Positions 11,545-21,118 of a stretch of DNA of 64,000 nt are shown piece after piece. Below the pieces are notes generated by a model. That model was not told the origin of the DNA, ran no database searches, and saw only the letters and a list, made by a program, of their open reading frames with translations. Origin of the DNA: Sulfuricaulis limicola (GTDB lineage Bacteria; Pseudomonadota; Gammaproteobacteria; Acidiferrobacterales; Sulfurifustaceae). A program made the position numbers and the translations under genes. Where the stretch lies: positions 1,550,001-1,614,000 of the forward strand of contig NZ_AP014879.1 in assembly GCF_002355735.1 (NCBI RefSeq), written 5' to 3'. Each line of letters begins with the position of its first letter. Position 1 is the stretch's first letter.

Positions 11545-12765
11545 ATGGCGGCCTTCGAATACCAGGCGCTGGATGCCATGGGTCACGCCGTGAAGGGCGT
11601 GATGGAAGGCGACGCCGAGCGCCAGGTGCGCGCGGCGCTGCGCGAGAAAGGCCTGACGCCGTTGCAGGTGGAAGTCATCGACCAGCGCGCGGAATCCAAA
11701 CGCGGCGGCTGGAATTTCTCCTTGCGCCGCGGCATACCCGGCGCCGAACTGGCATTGATCACGCGCCAGTTCGCCACCCTGATTCACGCCGGCCTCACCA
11801 TCGAGGAATGCCTCAACGCCCTCATTGAACAGACCGAAACCGCGCGTTCCCGCGCCGTGCTGGCCGGGGTGCGCACGCGCCTGCTGGAAGGCCAGTCGCT
11901 GGCGCGCAGCCTTGCGCAGTTTCCCGACTCCTTCCCGGATATTTTCCGCAGCATGGTGGATGCCGGCGAGCAGTCGGGCAAGCTCAGCGAGGTGCTGGAG
12001 CGCCTCGCGGATTACACCGAGAACCGGCAATCGCTGCAGCAGAAGGTATTGCTGGCGTTCATCTATCCGGCCCTGGTCACGCTGGTCGCCAGCGCCGTGG
12101 TCATCGGACTGGTCGTTTATGTCGTGCCACAGGTCACGCGGGTTTTCGAAAATACCGGACAAAAACTGCCGATCATCACGGAAATGCTCATCACGATCAG
12201 CAATTTCCTGCGCGCCGGCGGCTGGTGGTGGCTGGTGGCTGTCGTGGCGGCGTTCTTCGCTTTTCGCGTTGCCTTGCGCGAGCCGCATCTGCGCCTGCGC
12301 TGGCATCACCTGCTGTTGCGCCTGCCGATGGTGGGGCGCGTGATACGCGGCACCAACGCCGCGCGCCTGTCCAGCACGCTCGGCATCCTGACGGCGAGCG
12401 GCATACCGCTGCTCAACGCCATGCAGTCGTCGGTGCAGACCGTCACCAATATGCCCATGCGGGCGGCGGTGGAAGACGCCTTGCGGCAGGTGCGCGAAGG
12501 CGGCAGCCTTGCCCGGGCGCTCGGCAAAACCAAACTTTTCCCGCCCATGGTGATCCACCTGATCGCCAGCGGCGAGGCCACCGGCAAACTCGACCAGATG
12601 CTGGACCGCGCCGCCACGGCGCAGACACGGGAACTGGAAAACTGGGTACGGGCGCTGACTGCCCTGCTCGAACCGGTGCTAATTCTGGTGATGGGCGCGA
12701 TCGTATTATTCATCGTACTCGCCATCCTGTTGCCGATTTTCGAAATGAATCAACTTATCAAATGA
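11545..12765 (+). CDS. gspF: type II secretion inner-membrane platform protein GspF
   Basis: Polytopic inner-membrane protein at the base of the pseudopilus. It has two GspF/PilC repeats ([20 protein letters not shown] near residue 72 and [20 protein letters not shown] near residue 275) and three hydrophobic membrane segments, the last at the extreme C-terminus ([20 protein letters not shown]). The 406-residue length is standard. Its stop at 12763-12765 is 8 bp before gspG. Confidence 0.96.
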   Translation: MAAFEYQALDAMGHAVKGVMEGDAERQVRAALREKGLTPLQVEVIDQRAESKRGGWNFSLRRGIPGAELALITRQFATLIHAGLTIEECLNALIEQTETARSRAVLAGVRTRLLEGQSLARSLAQFPDSFPDIFRSMVDAGEQSGKLSEVLERLADYTENRQSLQQKVLLAFIYPALVTLVASAVVIGLVVYVVPQVTRVFENTGQKLPIITEMLITISNFLRAGGWWWLVAVVAAFFAFRVALREPHLRLRWHHLLLRLPMVGRVIRGTNAARLSSTLGILTASGIPLLNAMQSSVQTVTNMPMRAAVEDALRQVREGGSLARALGKTKLFPPMVIHLIASGEATGKLDQMLDRAATAQTRELENWVRALTALLEPVLILVMGAIVLFIVLAILLPIFEMNQLIK

Positions 12766-12773
12766 GGATTTCC

Positions 12774-13223
12774 ATGAAACAGGCGTTGCGGTCGAATAAT
12801 GCAGTCAGGGGCTTCACGCTCATCGAGGTCCTGGTGGTCGTGGTGATTCTCAGCATCCTCGCGGCGCTGATCGTGCCGCGCATCATGGACCGCCCGGATC
12901 AGGCCCGCATCATCGCCGCCAAAAGCGACATCCAGGCGATCACCAACGCGCTCAAGCTCTACCGCCTGGACAACGGCGTTTATCCGACGACCGAGCAGGG
13001 CCTGCAGGCGCTGACCAAAAAACCGGAGACCGGAGAGATCCCGCGCAACTGGAAATCCAGCGGCTACCTGGACCGCCTTCCGAAGGATCCATGGAAAAAC
13101 GATTACCAGTACCTCAACCCCGGCCTGCAAGGCGAGATCGACGTGTTCAGCTATGGCGCCGACGGACAGCCCGGGGGCGACGGCATCAACGCCGACATCG
13201 GGTCGTGGAATCTCGACTACTGA
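12774..13223 (+). CDS. gspG: major pseudopilin GspG
   Basis: Main subunit of the T2SS pseudopilus. Prepilin leader [13 protein letters not shown] then [19 protein letters not shown], with Gly at -1, Phe at +1 and Glu at +5. The C-terminal calcium-binding loop ([20 protein letters not shown]) is diagnostic of GspG. The ATG at 12774 was chosen over longer in-frame extensions because it gives an exact prepilin leader and has AGGA at 12765-12768 as ribosome binding site. 149 residues. Confidence 0.96.
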   Translation: MKQALRSNNAVRGFTLIEVLVVVVILSILAALIVPRIMDRPDQARIIAAKSDIQAITNALKLYRLDNGVYPTTEQGLQALTKKPETGEIPRNWKSSGYLDRLPKDPWKNDYQYLNPGLQGEIDVFSYGADGQPGGDGINADIGSWNLDY

Positions 13224-13231
13224 GCCTAGTC

Positions 13232-13738
13232 ATGTACCGCGCGCGCTCGCAACGGGGTTTCACGCTGATCGAGGTCGCGGTGGTGATGCTGGTGATCGTC
13301 ATCGTGCTCGGCATCGTCAGTGTCAACCTGGAACCCGACCGGGAAAGCCCGGTGCGCGACGAGGCCCGGCGCCTGGTGTTGCTGCTGCAAACCGCGCAAC
13401 AGGAATCCATTCTGCAAGGGAAGATACTGGCGGTGGCAATCGAGCGCGAAGGTTACTCCTTCCTGATGCTCGACGATGACCGTGAATTCAAGCCGATGGA
13501 CGGGGATGAAGTGCTGCGCGCGCGGCCGCTGCCGTCCGGCATTGTCATCTCCAGGGTGGACGTCGAGGGCGTGCCGGAAGACGACGAAACCAAAACACCG
13601 CGCCTGATCCTGCTGCCGACCGGAGAACTGTCCCCGTTCACGGTTATTTTCTCGCAGGGTGACGTGCGCTGGCGGGTGGAGGGCACACTCACGGGAGAAA
13701 TCACGGCGCAAACAATGACGCCGGCGGAGAAGGCATGA
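13232..13738 (+). CDS. gspH: minor pseudopilin GspH
   Basis: Minor pseudopilin, part of the tip or assembly complex. MYRARSQRG is followed by FTLIEVAVVMLVIVIVLGIV, the prepilin peptidase site (G|F, Glu at +5) and membrane helix. The remainder is a GspH-type beta-sandwich (168 residues). Its last codons overlap the gspI start (ATGA at 13735-13738). Start chosen at the prepilin-like ATG 13232; the frame itself is open further upstream within gspG. Confidence 0.9.
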   Translation: MYRARSQRGFTLIEVAVVMLVIVIVLGIVSVNLEPDRESPVRDEARRLVLLLQTAQQESILQGKILAVAIEREGYSFLMLDDDREFKPMDGDEVLRARPLPSGIVISRVDVEGVPEDDETKTPRLILLPTGELSPFTVIFSQGDVRWRVEGTLTGEITAQTMTPAEKA

Positions 13739-14157
13739 GGCCGCGCCGGCCGCGCGGTTTTACCCTGGTGGAAGTGCTGGTGGCGCTGGCGGTGCTGGCC
13801 ATCGCGCTGACCGCCGTCATGCGCACCCTGGCACAGGCGATTGACGCCACGGCCACGCTGCGCGAACGGCATGTGGCGCTATGGGTGGCGCAAAACCGTC
13901 TGGCCGAGCACCAGATACGCCGCGACTGGCCGGCCGCCGACACCAAGGACGGTGACACTGAAATCGGCGGGGAGAAATGGTTCTGGCGCGAGCAGGTATC
14001 CACCACACCCGAATCGGCGATCCGGCGCATCGAAATCACGGTACGGCGTCAGGCCGGCAGCGAGGACACCCAGGCCAGACTAGTGGGATATCTGCGCAAC
14101 ACAACAGGCACAACCCCGCCCGGCACACCCGCCGGCACAACCCCAGCCGGCACATGA
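13735..14157 (+). CDS. gspI: minor pseudopilin GspI
   Basis: Pseudopilus tip component (GspH-I-J-K complex). Short leader MRPRRPRG then FTLVEVLVALAVLAIALTAV with Glu at +5, followed by ALWVAQNRLAEHQIRRDWP, typical of GspI. The last ~20 residues are a Thr/Pro/Gly tail (RNTTGTTPPGTPAGTTPAGT) encoded by a short imperfect DNA repeat, which is not a family feature. It overlaps gspH and gspJ by 4 bp each, indicating translational coupling. Confidence 0.93.
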   Translation: MRPRRPRGFTLVEVLVALAVLAIALTAVMRTLAQAIDATATLRERHVALWVAQNRLAEHQIRRDWPAADTKDGDTEIGGEKWFWREQVSTTPESAIRRIEITVRRQAGSEDTQARLVGYLRNTTGTTPPGTPAGTTPAGT

Positions 14158-14759
14158 AGCAGCATCGCGGATTCACGCTGCTGGAACTGCTGGTGGCGAT
14201 CGGGATTTTCGCCATGATCTCCGCCATTGCCTATGGCAGTCTCACGCGGCTGATGGCTGACCGTGAACGCTTGCAGGTCGAACAGAGATTCTGGAGCCGT
14301 TTGTCGCTGACCTTCGCGCGCATGGAGGAGGACCTGTCGCAGGCACGCGAGCGCAGCGTGCGCGATGTGATTGGATTTACCCAGCCGGCGTTTCGCGGGC
14401 AGCCAACCGATACGCGCGCGTTGTCTCCACCCAGCATGGAATTCACCCGTGGCGGCGTGCTGACATTCAGCGACGGGGTGCGCAGCGATTTGCAGCGCGT
14501 TGCCTATCGCCTGGATGACGGTACGCTGAAACGGCTCACTTGGCCGGTACTCGACCTGGGCCCGCAAACCACGCCAGCCGAGGCACCGCTGCTCAGCGAT
14601 GTCGAGGAGTTCCGTGTGCGCTTCTACGCGCCGGCCGGCGCCTGGGTCGATGTGTGGCCCGCCCAAAGCATCACCGATCCTCTTCCCCGCGGAGTCGAGG
14701 TAAAAATCACACTCAAGGGACGCGGTGAATTCACGCGGTTGTTTCTCATCAATGGCTAG
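14154..14759 (+). CDS. gspJ: minor pseudopilin GspJ
   Basis: Pseudopilus tip component. MKQHRG is followed by FTLLELLVAIGIFAMISAIA (Glu at +5), then the GspJ domain with RMEEDLSQARERSVRD and the C-terminal GVEVKITLKGRGEFTRLFLI. The start at 14154 overlaps the gspI stop as ATGA; the longer in-frame extension upstream lies inside gspI and lacks the prepilin pattern. 201 residues, normal for the family. Confidence 0.93.
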   Translation: MKQHRGFTLLELLVAIGIFAMISAIAYGSLTRLMADRERLQVEQRFWSRLSLTFARMEEDLSQARERSVRDVIGFTQPAFRGQPTDTRALSPPSMEFTRGGVLTFSDGVRSDLQRVAYRLDDGTLKRLTWPVLDLGPQTTPAEAPLLSDVEEFRVRFYAPAGAWVDVWPAQSITDPLPRGVEVKITLKGRGEFTRLFLING

Positions 14760-15756
14760 GCCAACAGCTGCGCCGGTGTCACGGCAGCGCGGCCTGGCGC
14801 TGATCACCGCCATGCTGGTCGTCGCCATCGCCGCCGCCACGGCGGCCTACCTGAGCCTCGATCAGCAGATCTGGTCGCGTCAGGCACAGAACCTGACTGA
14901 CCGTGCCCAGGCGGAAGTCGTGCGCGACGGCGCGCTGGAATGGGCCATTACCATTCTGGCCAAGGACGCCAAGGACAACCCGGAGAGTGACAATCTCACG
15001 GAAGACTGGGCCAAGGATCTGCCTCCGCTCGCGGTCGAGGGCGGACAGGTCGCAGGCAAAATCCATGACGCTCAGGGGAGGTTCAATCTCAACAACCTGG
15101 TGCGCGGTGGCAAACCAAGCCCACCGGATATTGGCGCCTTCAGGTATCTTCTTCAGTCCCTGTCCATCGATCCAAATCTTACTGACGCCGTGATCGACTG
15201 GATAGACGCCGACAGCAATGCCAGCGCCGCCGGGGCCGAGGACATTGACTATCTCCAGATGCAGACTCCCTATCGCGCCGCGAATCAGCCGTTCCAGAGC
15301 ATCGAGGAATTGCGCCTGGTGCGCGGCTTTACCCGGGAGATGGTCGATAAACTGCGGAACTTCGTCACGGCCCTGCCCCAGCCCACGGCCATCAACGTGA
15401 ACACGGCCGACAAGAAAGTTCTGGAAGCGCTGTTATATCCTTCCCCCATCATGGCCGAGAATCTGGCCAAGGGGGCGCCCTACAAGTCGATAGCGGATAT
15501 TCGTGCCAAAAATCCGCAGCTGCCGTCTGATCCCAATACCATTGCCCCTTATGGCGTGCAAAGCACTTATTATGAAGTTGAGATAACAACCCTGTTCGGC
15601 CGCTATCAGCGCAACACGGAGGCCCTGATCCAGCGCGGCGCGGGCTCAGCGGGTTTTCGCATTCTCTGGCTCAGCCAGCGTCTGCCCTACCGCCCGGCTG
15701 CTTCGGAACCATCTTCCGCCGAAAATCCGGTTCCCGCCGCGGGCGGGAATATATAA
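14752..15756 (+). CDS. gspK: pseudopilin tip protein GspK
   Basis: Large minor pseudopilin capping the pseudopilus. Leader MARPTAAPVSRQRG then LALITAMLVVAIAAATAAYL. Residue +5 is Thr rather than Glu, as is usual for GspK. A large helical insertion follows, and the motif INVNTADKKVLEALL near residue 220 belongs to its helix-hairpin-helix-like part. The ATG at 14752 (8-bp overlap with gspJ) gives the cleanest leader; a GTG at 14725 would add nine residues. 334 residues. Confidence 0.93.
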   Translation: MARPTAAPVSRQRGLALITAMLVVAIAAATAAYLSLDQQIWSRQAQNLTDRAQAEVVRDGALEWAITILAKDAKDNPESDNLTEDWAKDLPPLAVEGGQVAGKIHDAQGRFNLNNLVRGGKPSPPDIGAFRYLLQSLSIDPNLTDAVIDWIDADSNASAAGAEDIDYLQMQTPYRAANQPFQSIEELRLVRGFTREMVDKLRNFVTALPQPTAINVNTADKKVLEALLYPSPIMAENLAKGAPYKSIADIRAKNPQLPSDPNTIAPYGVQSTYYEVEITTLFGRYQRNTEALIQRGAGSAGFRILWLSQRLPYRPAASEPSSAENPVPAAGGNI

Positions 15757-15787
15757 TGATGCCCAGAGACAACCCGACCCGATAATA

Positions 15788-17110
15788 ATGGCCGCCTCTC
15801 ACACTTCCCTGACAAAGCGCAGATTTTTCTCCGCGTCGTGGCTGCAATCCTTGCGGCAGTCCCTGGCAAGCCAGGGCGGTGACCTGGAACTGCTGCTGCC
15901 GCGCGGCTGGCCGGAAAACCGGGGCAAAATCCGCTGGCGCCTGCGCCGGGGTCCGGGCGCGGCGCCGCATGGCGAGGTCACGGAGCTGAACCAGATCCCT
16001 GGCGTCGGCGCCATGACGCGGGTGCTGGTGTGGACGCCGCCTTCCGACAGCCTGCTGACTCGCGTGACCCTGCCAACCCGCTCGCGCGCCAAAATCCAGC
16101 AGGCGCTGCCGTTCGCGCTCGAAGACCAGCTCATCGGCGAACCGGAGCATCTGCATTTTGCCTACCGGATACTCGAAGGCAACAATCTGGCGGTGGCGGT
16201 CACCGCGCGTGAGCGCATGCAGGCATGGATTTCACATCTGACCGATGCCGGCCTGCGGCCCACGGGCTTCTGCCCTGCCATCCTGGCGCTCCCGCTGGAT
16301 GCCGGCTCCTGGACGGTCACCTTCCACGAGAATGACATGTGGGTGCGTACCGGCATGGCCTCCGGCTTCTCCTGCGCCGCCGGCGCCAGCACCCCGCCCG
16401 CCATGCTGGAACTGGCGCTGCGCGAGGCGCGGGAAAAGCAGGATGCCCCGGTCGGCCTGACGGTGATTCATCCGCCCGCCGGCTTCGATCAGGCCGCCTG
16501 GGCCCAGCTCAAGCTGCCGCTGAGCCTCCAGAAACAGGATTTCTGGGCCGGTTATCACGAACCGCTTCCGGCGCTGAATCTGCTGCAAGGAGGCTTCGCG
16601 CCCTCGCACCAGATGCAGGAAATGCTGCCCGGCCTGCGGCCGGCGGCGATCATGCTGGCGATCTGGCTGATCGGCAGCCTCGCCTTCAGCGCGTGGGAAT
16701 GGTGGCAACTGAACCGCGAACACCAGAATCTGAAACAGGACATGACCCAGGTATTCCGCCAGACCTTTCCCGACGCCAAGGTGGTGGTGGACCCGGCGCT
16801 GCAGATGCAGCGCCTGTTGAGTGAATTGCAGGGCAAAAGCGGCAAGTCCTCGCAGGCCGACGCCCTGCCCCTGCTTGGCCATTTCGCGCCGGTGATGCAG
16901 TCCCATCCACAGATAAAACTGCGCGGCATCCAGTATGACGAATCGCGCCTGACGGCGGATCTGTCACTGCCGGATTTCCAGGCGATGGAAACCCTGAAGA
17001 ACGCCTTGATCGCGCGAGGCCTGCAGGTCGAAGTCGTCGGCGCCAACACCACTCCCGCCGGCATCGAGGGGCGATTGCGCCTGAGCCAGGGCGGCAAGGC
17101 GGGTGGATGA
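15788..17110 (+). CDS. gspL: type II secretion protein GspL
   Basis: Couples cytoplasmic GspE to the inner-membrane platform. The N-terminal ~280 residues form the actin-like cytoplasmic domain (TRVTLPTRSRAKIQQALPFA, DQLIGEPEHLHFAY). One membrane segment (AAIMLAIWLIGSLAFSAW, about residues 287-305) is followed by a periplasmic ferredoxin-like domain. 440 residues. It follows gspK by 31 bp; the stop at 17108-17110 abuts gspM. Confidence 0.93.
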   Translation: MAASHTSLTKRRFFSASWLQSLRQSLASQGGDLELLLPRGWPENRGKIRWRLRRGPGAAPHGEVTELNQIPGVGAMTRVLVWTPPSDSLLTRVTLPTRSRAKIQQALPFALEDQLIGEPEHLHFAYRILEGNNLAVAVTARERMQAWISHLTDAGLRPTGFCPAILALPLDAGSWTVTFHENDMWVRTGMASGFSCAAGASTPPAMLELALREAREKQDAPVGLTVIHPPAGFDQAAWAQLKLPLSLQKQDFWAGYHEPLPALNLLQGGFAPSHQMQEMLPGLRPAAIMLAIWLIGSLAFSAWEWWQLNREHQNLKQDMTQVFRQTFPDAKVVVDPALQMQRLLSELQGKSGKSSQADALPLLGHFAPVMQSHPQIKLRGIQYDESRLTADLSLPDFQAMETLKNALIARGLQVEVVGANTTPAGIEGRLRLSQGGKAGG

Positions 17111-17111
17111 C

Positions 17112-17621
17112 ATGAACCTCAAAGACACATTACGCATTGTATCGCTCGATCGCCTGCGCAACCTGCCGCAGCGCGAGCGCTGGATGGTCATCGGCGTGGC
17201 CGTCGGGGCGGTGATCCTGCTCTATCTCTCCCTGTGGCTGCCATGGCAGGCGCAAATCAGGAAACTGCGCACGACCGTGCCGCAGGAAAAAATCCAGCTG
17301 GCGCAGATGCGGGTGCAGGCCATGGAAATCAGCCAGCTGCGCGCCAGCGGACGCGTGCCGCTGGCCGGCGGCAACCTGCTGGCGAACCTGGAGCAATCGG
17401 CCACGGCCAACGGCATCCGCGGCCGCATCACACGCATGGAACCGGACGGCAGCAACGGCGCGCGCCTGTCGCTGGACGGCGTGCATTTCAACGCCCTGAT
17501 CACCTGGCTCGCCAGCCTCCAGAGTCAGGGCGGCGTGCGCATCGAAAAGGCCACGTTCGAGGCACAAGCGGAGGCCGGCACCGTGAATGCGCGCCTGGTG
17601 CTGCGAGGTGCCGGCGCGTGA
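17112..17621 (+). CDS. gspM: type II secretion protein GspM
   Basis: Bitopic inner-membrane partner of GspL. A short cytoplasmic N-terminus (LDRLRNLPQRERWMV) is followed by one membrane helix (GVAVGAVILLYLSLWLPW) and a ferredoxin-like periplasmic domain. The ATG at 17112 (MNLKDTLRI) is preceded by GGTGG; an alternative GTG at 17103 overlapping gspL would add three residues. 169 residues, typical of GspM. Its stop overlaps the gspN start. Confidence 0.9.
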   Translation: MNLKDTLRIVSLDRLRNLPQRERWMVIGVAVGAVILLYLSLWLPWQAQIRKLRTTVPQEKIQLAQMRVQAMEISQLRASGRVPLAGGNLLANLEQSATANGIRGRITRMEPDGSNGARLSLDGVHFNALITWLASLQSQGGVRIEKATFEAQAEAGTVNARLVLRGAGA

Positions 17622-18403
17622 AGAAACAGATAGTGCTGTATGTCGTGTTTGGACTGGTCTTTTATCTGCTGTTTCTCATCATCGAGATGCCGGCGTCCTG
17701 GTTCGCCTGGGGACTGAACCGCTACACCCAGGGCACCGTGCGCCTGGACCCCATTGCCGGCAGCCTGTGGAGCGGGAGCGGCAAACTGGTGATCTATTAC
17801 CCGCCAACCACGCCGCATGATTTTGGCCAAGCCGAATGGGGCATCAATCCATTCTGGCTGTTGACCGGACGCGTTCAGCTGTCGTTGCAGACCAGCAACC
17901 AGGATCGGAAAATAAAAACCATGCTGGGGATAGCCGGAAACAGTTTCAGGCTCGAGGACACCGAGACGGAATTTCCCGCTGCTTTCGTGGCGCAACTCTA
18001 CACGCCCTTGTCGCTGATGAGCCCGCAGGGGAAAGTCAGGATCAGTGCAGAGAGCCTGACGCTTGCATCAGGCAAGGTGGACGGCGTCGCCGCGCTGGAA
18101 TGGCTGAACGCCGGGAGCAGCCTTTCCAGCGTGCAACCGCTCGGAGATTACCGGCTGGACATCACGGGTGCGGAAAAGAACGCCAACCTCAAGCTCACCA
18201 CTTTGCGCGGCGATCTGGAATTCACGGGTCAGGGGCAGTGGCAGCCTCAAACCGGGCAGGTTCAGATAAACGGTACCGCCCTGCCGCGTGCCCGCGCCGG
18301 CGAACTGGAATCGCTGCTCAGCATGCTCGGTCCCGATCAGGGCGGCGGCAAGCGCGCGCTGAATATCAACACCCGCCTGCCGCCGGTTTATTCTTCGAAT
18401 TGA
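17618..18403 (+). CDS. gspN: type II secretion protein GspN
   Basis: Accessory T2SS inner-membrane/periplasmic protein of uncertain role. It starts with GTG in a GTGA overlap with gspM. N-terminal membrane helix (IVLYVVFGLVFYLLFLII) then MPASWFAWGLNRYTQGTVRL and GSLWSGSGKL, the conserved GspN opening. 261 residues. Last gene of the gsp run, converging on a PEP-CTERM gene with a 6-bp gap. No gspO (prepilin peptidase), gspA or gspB is present, so those functions must be encoded elsewhere. Confidence 0.9.
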   Translation: MKKQIVLYVVFGLVFYLLFLIIEMPASWFAWGLNRYTQGTVRLDPIAGSLWSGSGKLVIYYPPTTPHDFGQAEWGINPFWLLTGRVQLSLQTSNQDRKIKTMLGIAGNSFRLEDTETEFPAAFVAQLYTPLSLMSPQGKVRISAESLTLASGKVDGVAALEWLNAGSSLSSVQPLGDYRLDITGAEKNANLKLTTLRGDLEFTGQGQWQPQTGQVQINGTALPRARAGELESLLSMLGPDQGGGKRALNINTRLPPVYSSN

Positions 18404-18409
18404 GGCGCG

Positions 18410-19120
18410 TCAGATTTTCTTTTTGCGCCTCGCCATACCCACCAGCCCCAGCAGACCGGAACCGAACAGCCAGACCGTGGCCGGGACCGGAACGGCATTT
18501 ACATTGAAGTTGGCATTGAACCCCTGGAACGGGCCGTCAATCATGCCACCGCCGGCAATACCATCGCCATCCCAGTCGGTAGACACCAGATTGTAGATGG
18601 GGCCAATATAAGTACCATTCGCCCCCTTGAAGATCGGGTTGCCGGGATTCAGGCTGGTCCAGCTGCCGGATTGCCACACATTGACGACATCGATGCCTTC
18701 GGTGCTGCCCCAGGCGAATTTCATATGGACCATTACCTGGCTGGCGTCAGCGGTTACATTATAGTTCCCGCCTGAAGCGCAATTGGCTTGCAAGACCGTC
18801 GGACAGCCCGTACCACCGGCCGTGTCTGCCGTCGAGATGGTGTAAGTCCCCGGGCCGTAGATTTTAACGTTGTATGCCGTCCAGTTGATGCCGAAGAACG
18901 GGGTGGTCGAGGAGATGCTGGCGTTGCTGACGGCGGTATTCGGGTCAGTGTTAAACGAACCGTCCCAGGTGAAGACCACGTCGTTGGTGCCGCCGACCAT
19001 GCCGCCACCGCCGTCGAGCATGGTGAAGTTATTGTTGTAAGTCGTGGCCGCATGAACCGTTCCGGCGCTCAGGCCCAAGATAACGACAGCTGCCGATACA
19101 CTTTTCTTTATGCTGTACAT
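18410..19120 (-). CDS. PEP-CTERM surface protein, NFTMLD family (subtype B)
   Basis: Exported protein of unknown function with a Sec signal peptide (MYSIKKSVSAAVVILGLSAG, cut near VHAA). The C-terminal exosortase-type tail is VPVPATVWLFGSGLLGLVGM followed by ARRKKK. The body begins NNNFTMLDGGGGMVGGTNDV and contains the paired Cys stretch GCPTVLQANCASGG. It is clearly homologous to both halves of the duplicated protein at 47705-49105. A good ribosome site (GGAGGATGAT) precedes the ATG at 19120. Known of the family: PEP-CTERM proteins are sorted to the surface or matrix; the function of this body is not known. Confidence 0.9.
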   Translation of the reverse strand: MYSIKKSVSAAVVILGLSAGTVHAATTYNNNFTMLDGGGGMVGGTNDVVFTWDGSFNTDPNTAVSNASISSTTPFFGINWTAYNVKIYGPGTYTISTADTAGGTGCPTVLQANCASGGNYNVTADASQVMVHMKFAWGSTEGIDVVNVWQSGSWTSLNPGNPIFKGANGTYIGPIYNLVSTDWDGDGIAGGGMIDGPFQGFNANFNVNAVPVPATVWLFGSGLLGLVGMARRKKKI

Positions 19121-19206
19121 ATCATCCTCCTGTTGTTGTTGGTTGTTAACTCAGTCATGTAAAGACGGAAGAATGGGCCCGCATCAATATCGGACCGACG
19201 CTGCCA

Positions 19207-20037
19207 TCAGTTTTTCTTTTTGCGCCTCGCCATACCCACCAGCCCCAGCAGACCGGAGCCAAACAGCCAGACCGCGGCCGGGACGGGCACCACCGTCATG
19301 GAGCCTTGCAGGTTGAAGTTGAAGTTGTGGCCACCAAATCCGGGATCGTAGAACGGGCCGCCCTCGACCATCGGTATCCCGAGGGTGCCGTCACCGTCAT
19401 TGTCGGTCGAGGCAAGCAGGAAAACGGTGCCGGCATGGTTACCTGCAGGATTGTGGGCGGTCCCGGTCCACAGGCAATTCAACGCAGCCTCATCATAAGT
19501 GGATGATCCGCAATTCGAGAATGTCGAGTTGATGTTCCAGACATTGACGATGTCGATGTTGGAGTTGAGGTTCCAATCCAGCAACATGTGAACGCCAAGC
19601 TGACCGGCACCTACGGTCATGTTCAGCATGGATGTCTCGGAAACGCCGCCGCCAAGACTGGTATCGAAGCTGTAAGTTCCGGGCCCAAATATCTGAACAC
19701 CGTGAATAGACCAGTTGGACTGACCCAGGAGCGGCGTCGGCGACGAGATGGTCGCATTGCTGGCGCCGCCCGGACCGGTGTAATCGGTCGAAGAGGTGAA
19801 GATCGTGCCATCCCAAGCGAAGGTGAAATCGTTCGTATGACCGAACGTGAAACCATGGCCGCCGTAGCTGTTACATTCCGGCGTACTACAGCCCGTGCCT
19901 TCGGGTGTCAGCCAGGTAAGGTTGCTCACTCCGCCCGCGCCGGTGAAGGTCGCGTACGGCGTCTGGGCGGCAAAGGCGGAACCGGAAACGAGAGCCATGG
20001 AGATTGCGGCGAACAAGGAGATTTTTCGTGTTGTCAT
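19207..20037 (-). CDS. PEP-CTERM surface protein, NFTMLD family (divergent member)
   Basis: Signal peptide MTTRKISLFAAISMALVSGS (cut near AFAA) and sorting tail VPVPAAVWLFGSGLLGLVGM then ARRKKKN. The body keeps the family core (FTFAWDG, SSTDYTGPGGASNATISSPT, GPGTYSFDTSLGGGVSETSM, GQLGVHMLLDWN). In place of the usual TMLD segment it carries an insertion with two cysteines (GCSTPECNSYGG). It is upstream of the 18410-19120 paralogue on the same strand, 86 bp apart, so the two may be co-expressed. Confidence 0.88.
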   Translation of the reverse strand: MTTRKISLFAAISMALVSGSAFAAQTPYATFTGAGGVSNLTWLTPEGTGCSTPECNSYGGHGFTFGHTNDFTFAWDGTIFTSSTDYTGPGGASNATISSPTPLLGQSNWSIHGVQIFGPGTYSFDTSLGGGVSETSMLNMTVGAGQLGVHMLLDWNLNSNIDIVNVWNINSTFSNCGSSTYDEAALNCLWTGTAHNPAGNHAGTVFLLASTDNDGDGTLGIPMVEGGPFYDPGFGGHNFNFNLQGSMTVVPVPAAVWLFGSGLLGLVGMARRKKKN

Positions 20038-20162
20038 TGCCTGTATCCTCCGTGAGGTGTGATGAGCTGTGGGTAACTAATACAGCGTCATGTCATTACC
20101 ATAATCCGGTTAACATCATGTATAAAAGGACCGTCGGGCCGGCGATGCCGGCATTGCCGGTC

Positions 20163-21107
20163 TTACGGGAAATACTCCAGAGTCGGCTGAACGGAAATCG
20201 GCGCGCCATCCACGCCGTACACGGCGACACTGGTCAGCACGAAATTGGGCGAGCCGCTCAATCCTTTTGGATGAATTACGAAGAATTGCAGATATTTCCC
20301 CGCGATCCCCTGCGGCGCGACGACATCAACATACAGATACTGGCCGTCGTGGCGCCAATACACCATGCGCTGGGTATCGCCAAAGGCGCCGCCTGACTTC
20401 ACCGCCGATTCCGGCGTATACAGATTGATGTCGTTCCCGTTGAGTACCGCGCCATTGAAACCGATTTTCAGCGAAGCGGCCCCGATAGCCGTACTGCCGC
20501 CGAAGCTGATCTTGGCGTGCGGCGCCGGTTCCAATTTGCCGAAATTCACTGGCATGGAGGTTCCGGACAGGGAATCCTGCCGGAAAAACTGGTCCTGACT
20601 GCCGCTGCCGGGGACGATTTGAAGATTCACCGTGAATGGATCGGAGACGCCCGAACTGTTGTCGGAGGCATTCAGTGAAATGGTCATGCTCGCGGCTCCG
20701 GGCGCCGCATTGGCGGGGATGTCGGCAATCAACACTGTCTGTACCGGCTCATGCCCGAGAATCCAGGAAATGTCGCCTTCCAGGGTGGAGGAATAATGCA
20801 GGCCCTGCGCCCGGCCATCGGTGCGCAGATTGAACACCGAGCGCACAAGGCCCAGTGTCTTCAAATTCCACGTCTGGCCGTTGACATCCCTCAGCGTCAC
20901 GCCGATCGTTTCCTTGCGCGCCCGCTCCGACCCGCCGACCATGACCGAAACGGTGTCTCCCGGGCGGGCGATCGTGGGAAAGGTATTGACACTGGTGCAG
21001 GCCGGAAGGGTAAAAATTGCAATTACCGCGCTGGCCAGCCAGGCGAGTGATTGCCTCCCCGACCGGACTACCGGGGAGACACGGGTGCTTGCAAGGTATT
21101 GACTCAT
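20163..21107 (-). CDS. predicted lipoprotein of unknown function
   Basis: The N-terminus has a hydrophobic stretch ending in a lipobox (ASAVIAIFTLPAC|TSVNTF), so the mature protein is probably acylated at that Cys. The rest (about 270 residues) is beta-rich, with PGDTVSVMVGGSERARKETI and KISFGGSTAIGAASLKIGFN, and no family was recognised. It starts 11 bp after the stop of the secreted subtilisin gene at 21119-23155 and is almost certainly co-transcribed with it. It could be an anchor or partner for that protease, but this is inference from position only. Confidence 0.75.
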   Translation of the reverse strand: MSQYLASTRVSPVVRSGRQSLAWLASAVIAIFTLPACTSVNTFPTIARPGDTVSVMVGGSERARKETIGVTLRDVNGQTWNLKTLGLVRSVFNLRTDGRAQGLHYSSTLEGDISWILGHEPVQTVLIADIPANAAPGAASMTISLNASDNSSGVSDPFTVNLQIVPGSGSQDQFFRQDSLSGTSMPVNFGKLEPAPHAKISFGGSTAIGAASLKIGFNGAVLNGNDINLYTPESAVKSGGAFGDTQRMVYWRHDGQYLYVDVVAPQGIAGKYLQFFVIHPKGLSGSPNFVLTSVAVYGVDGAPISVQPTLEYFP

Positions 21108-21118
21108 GGTTAGCCTCT

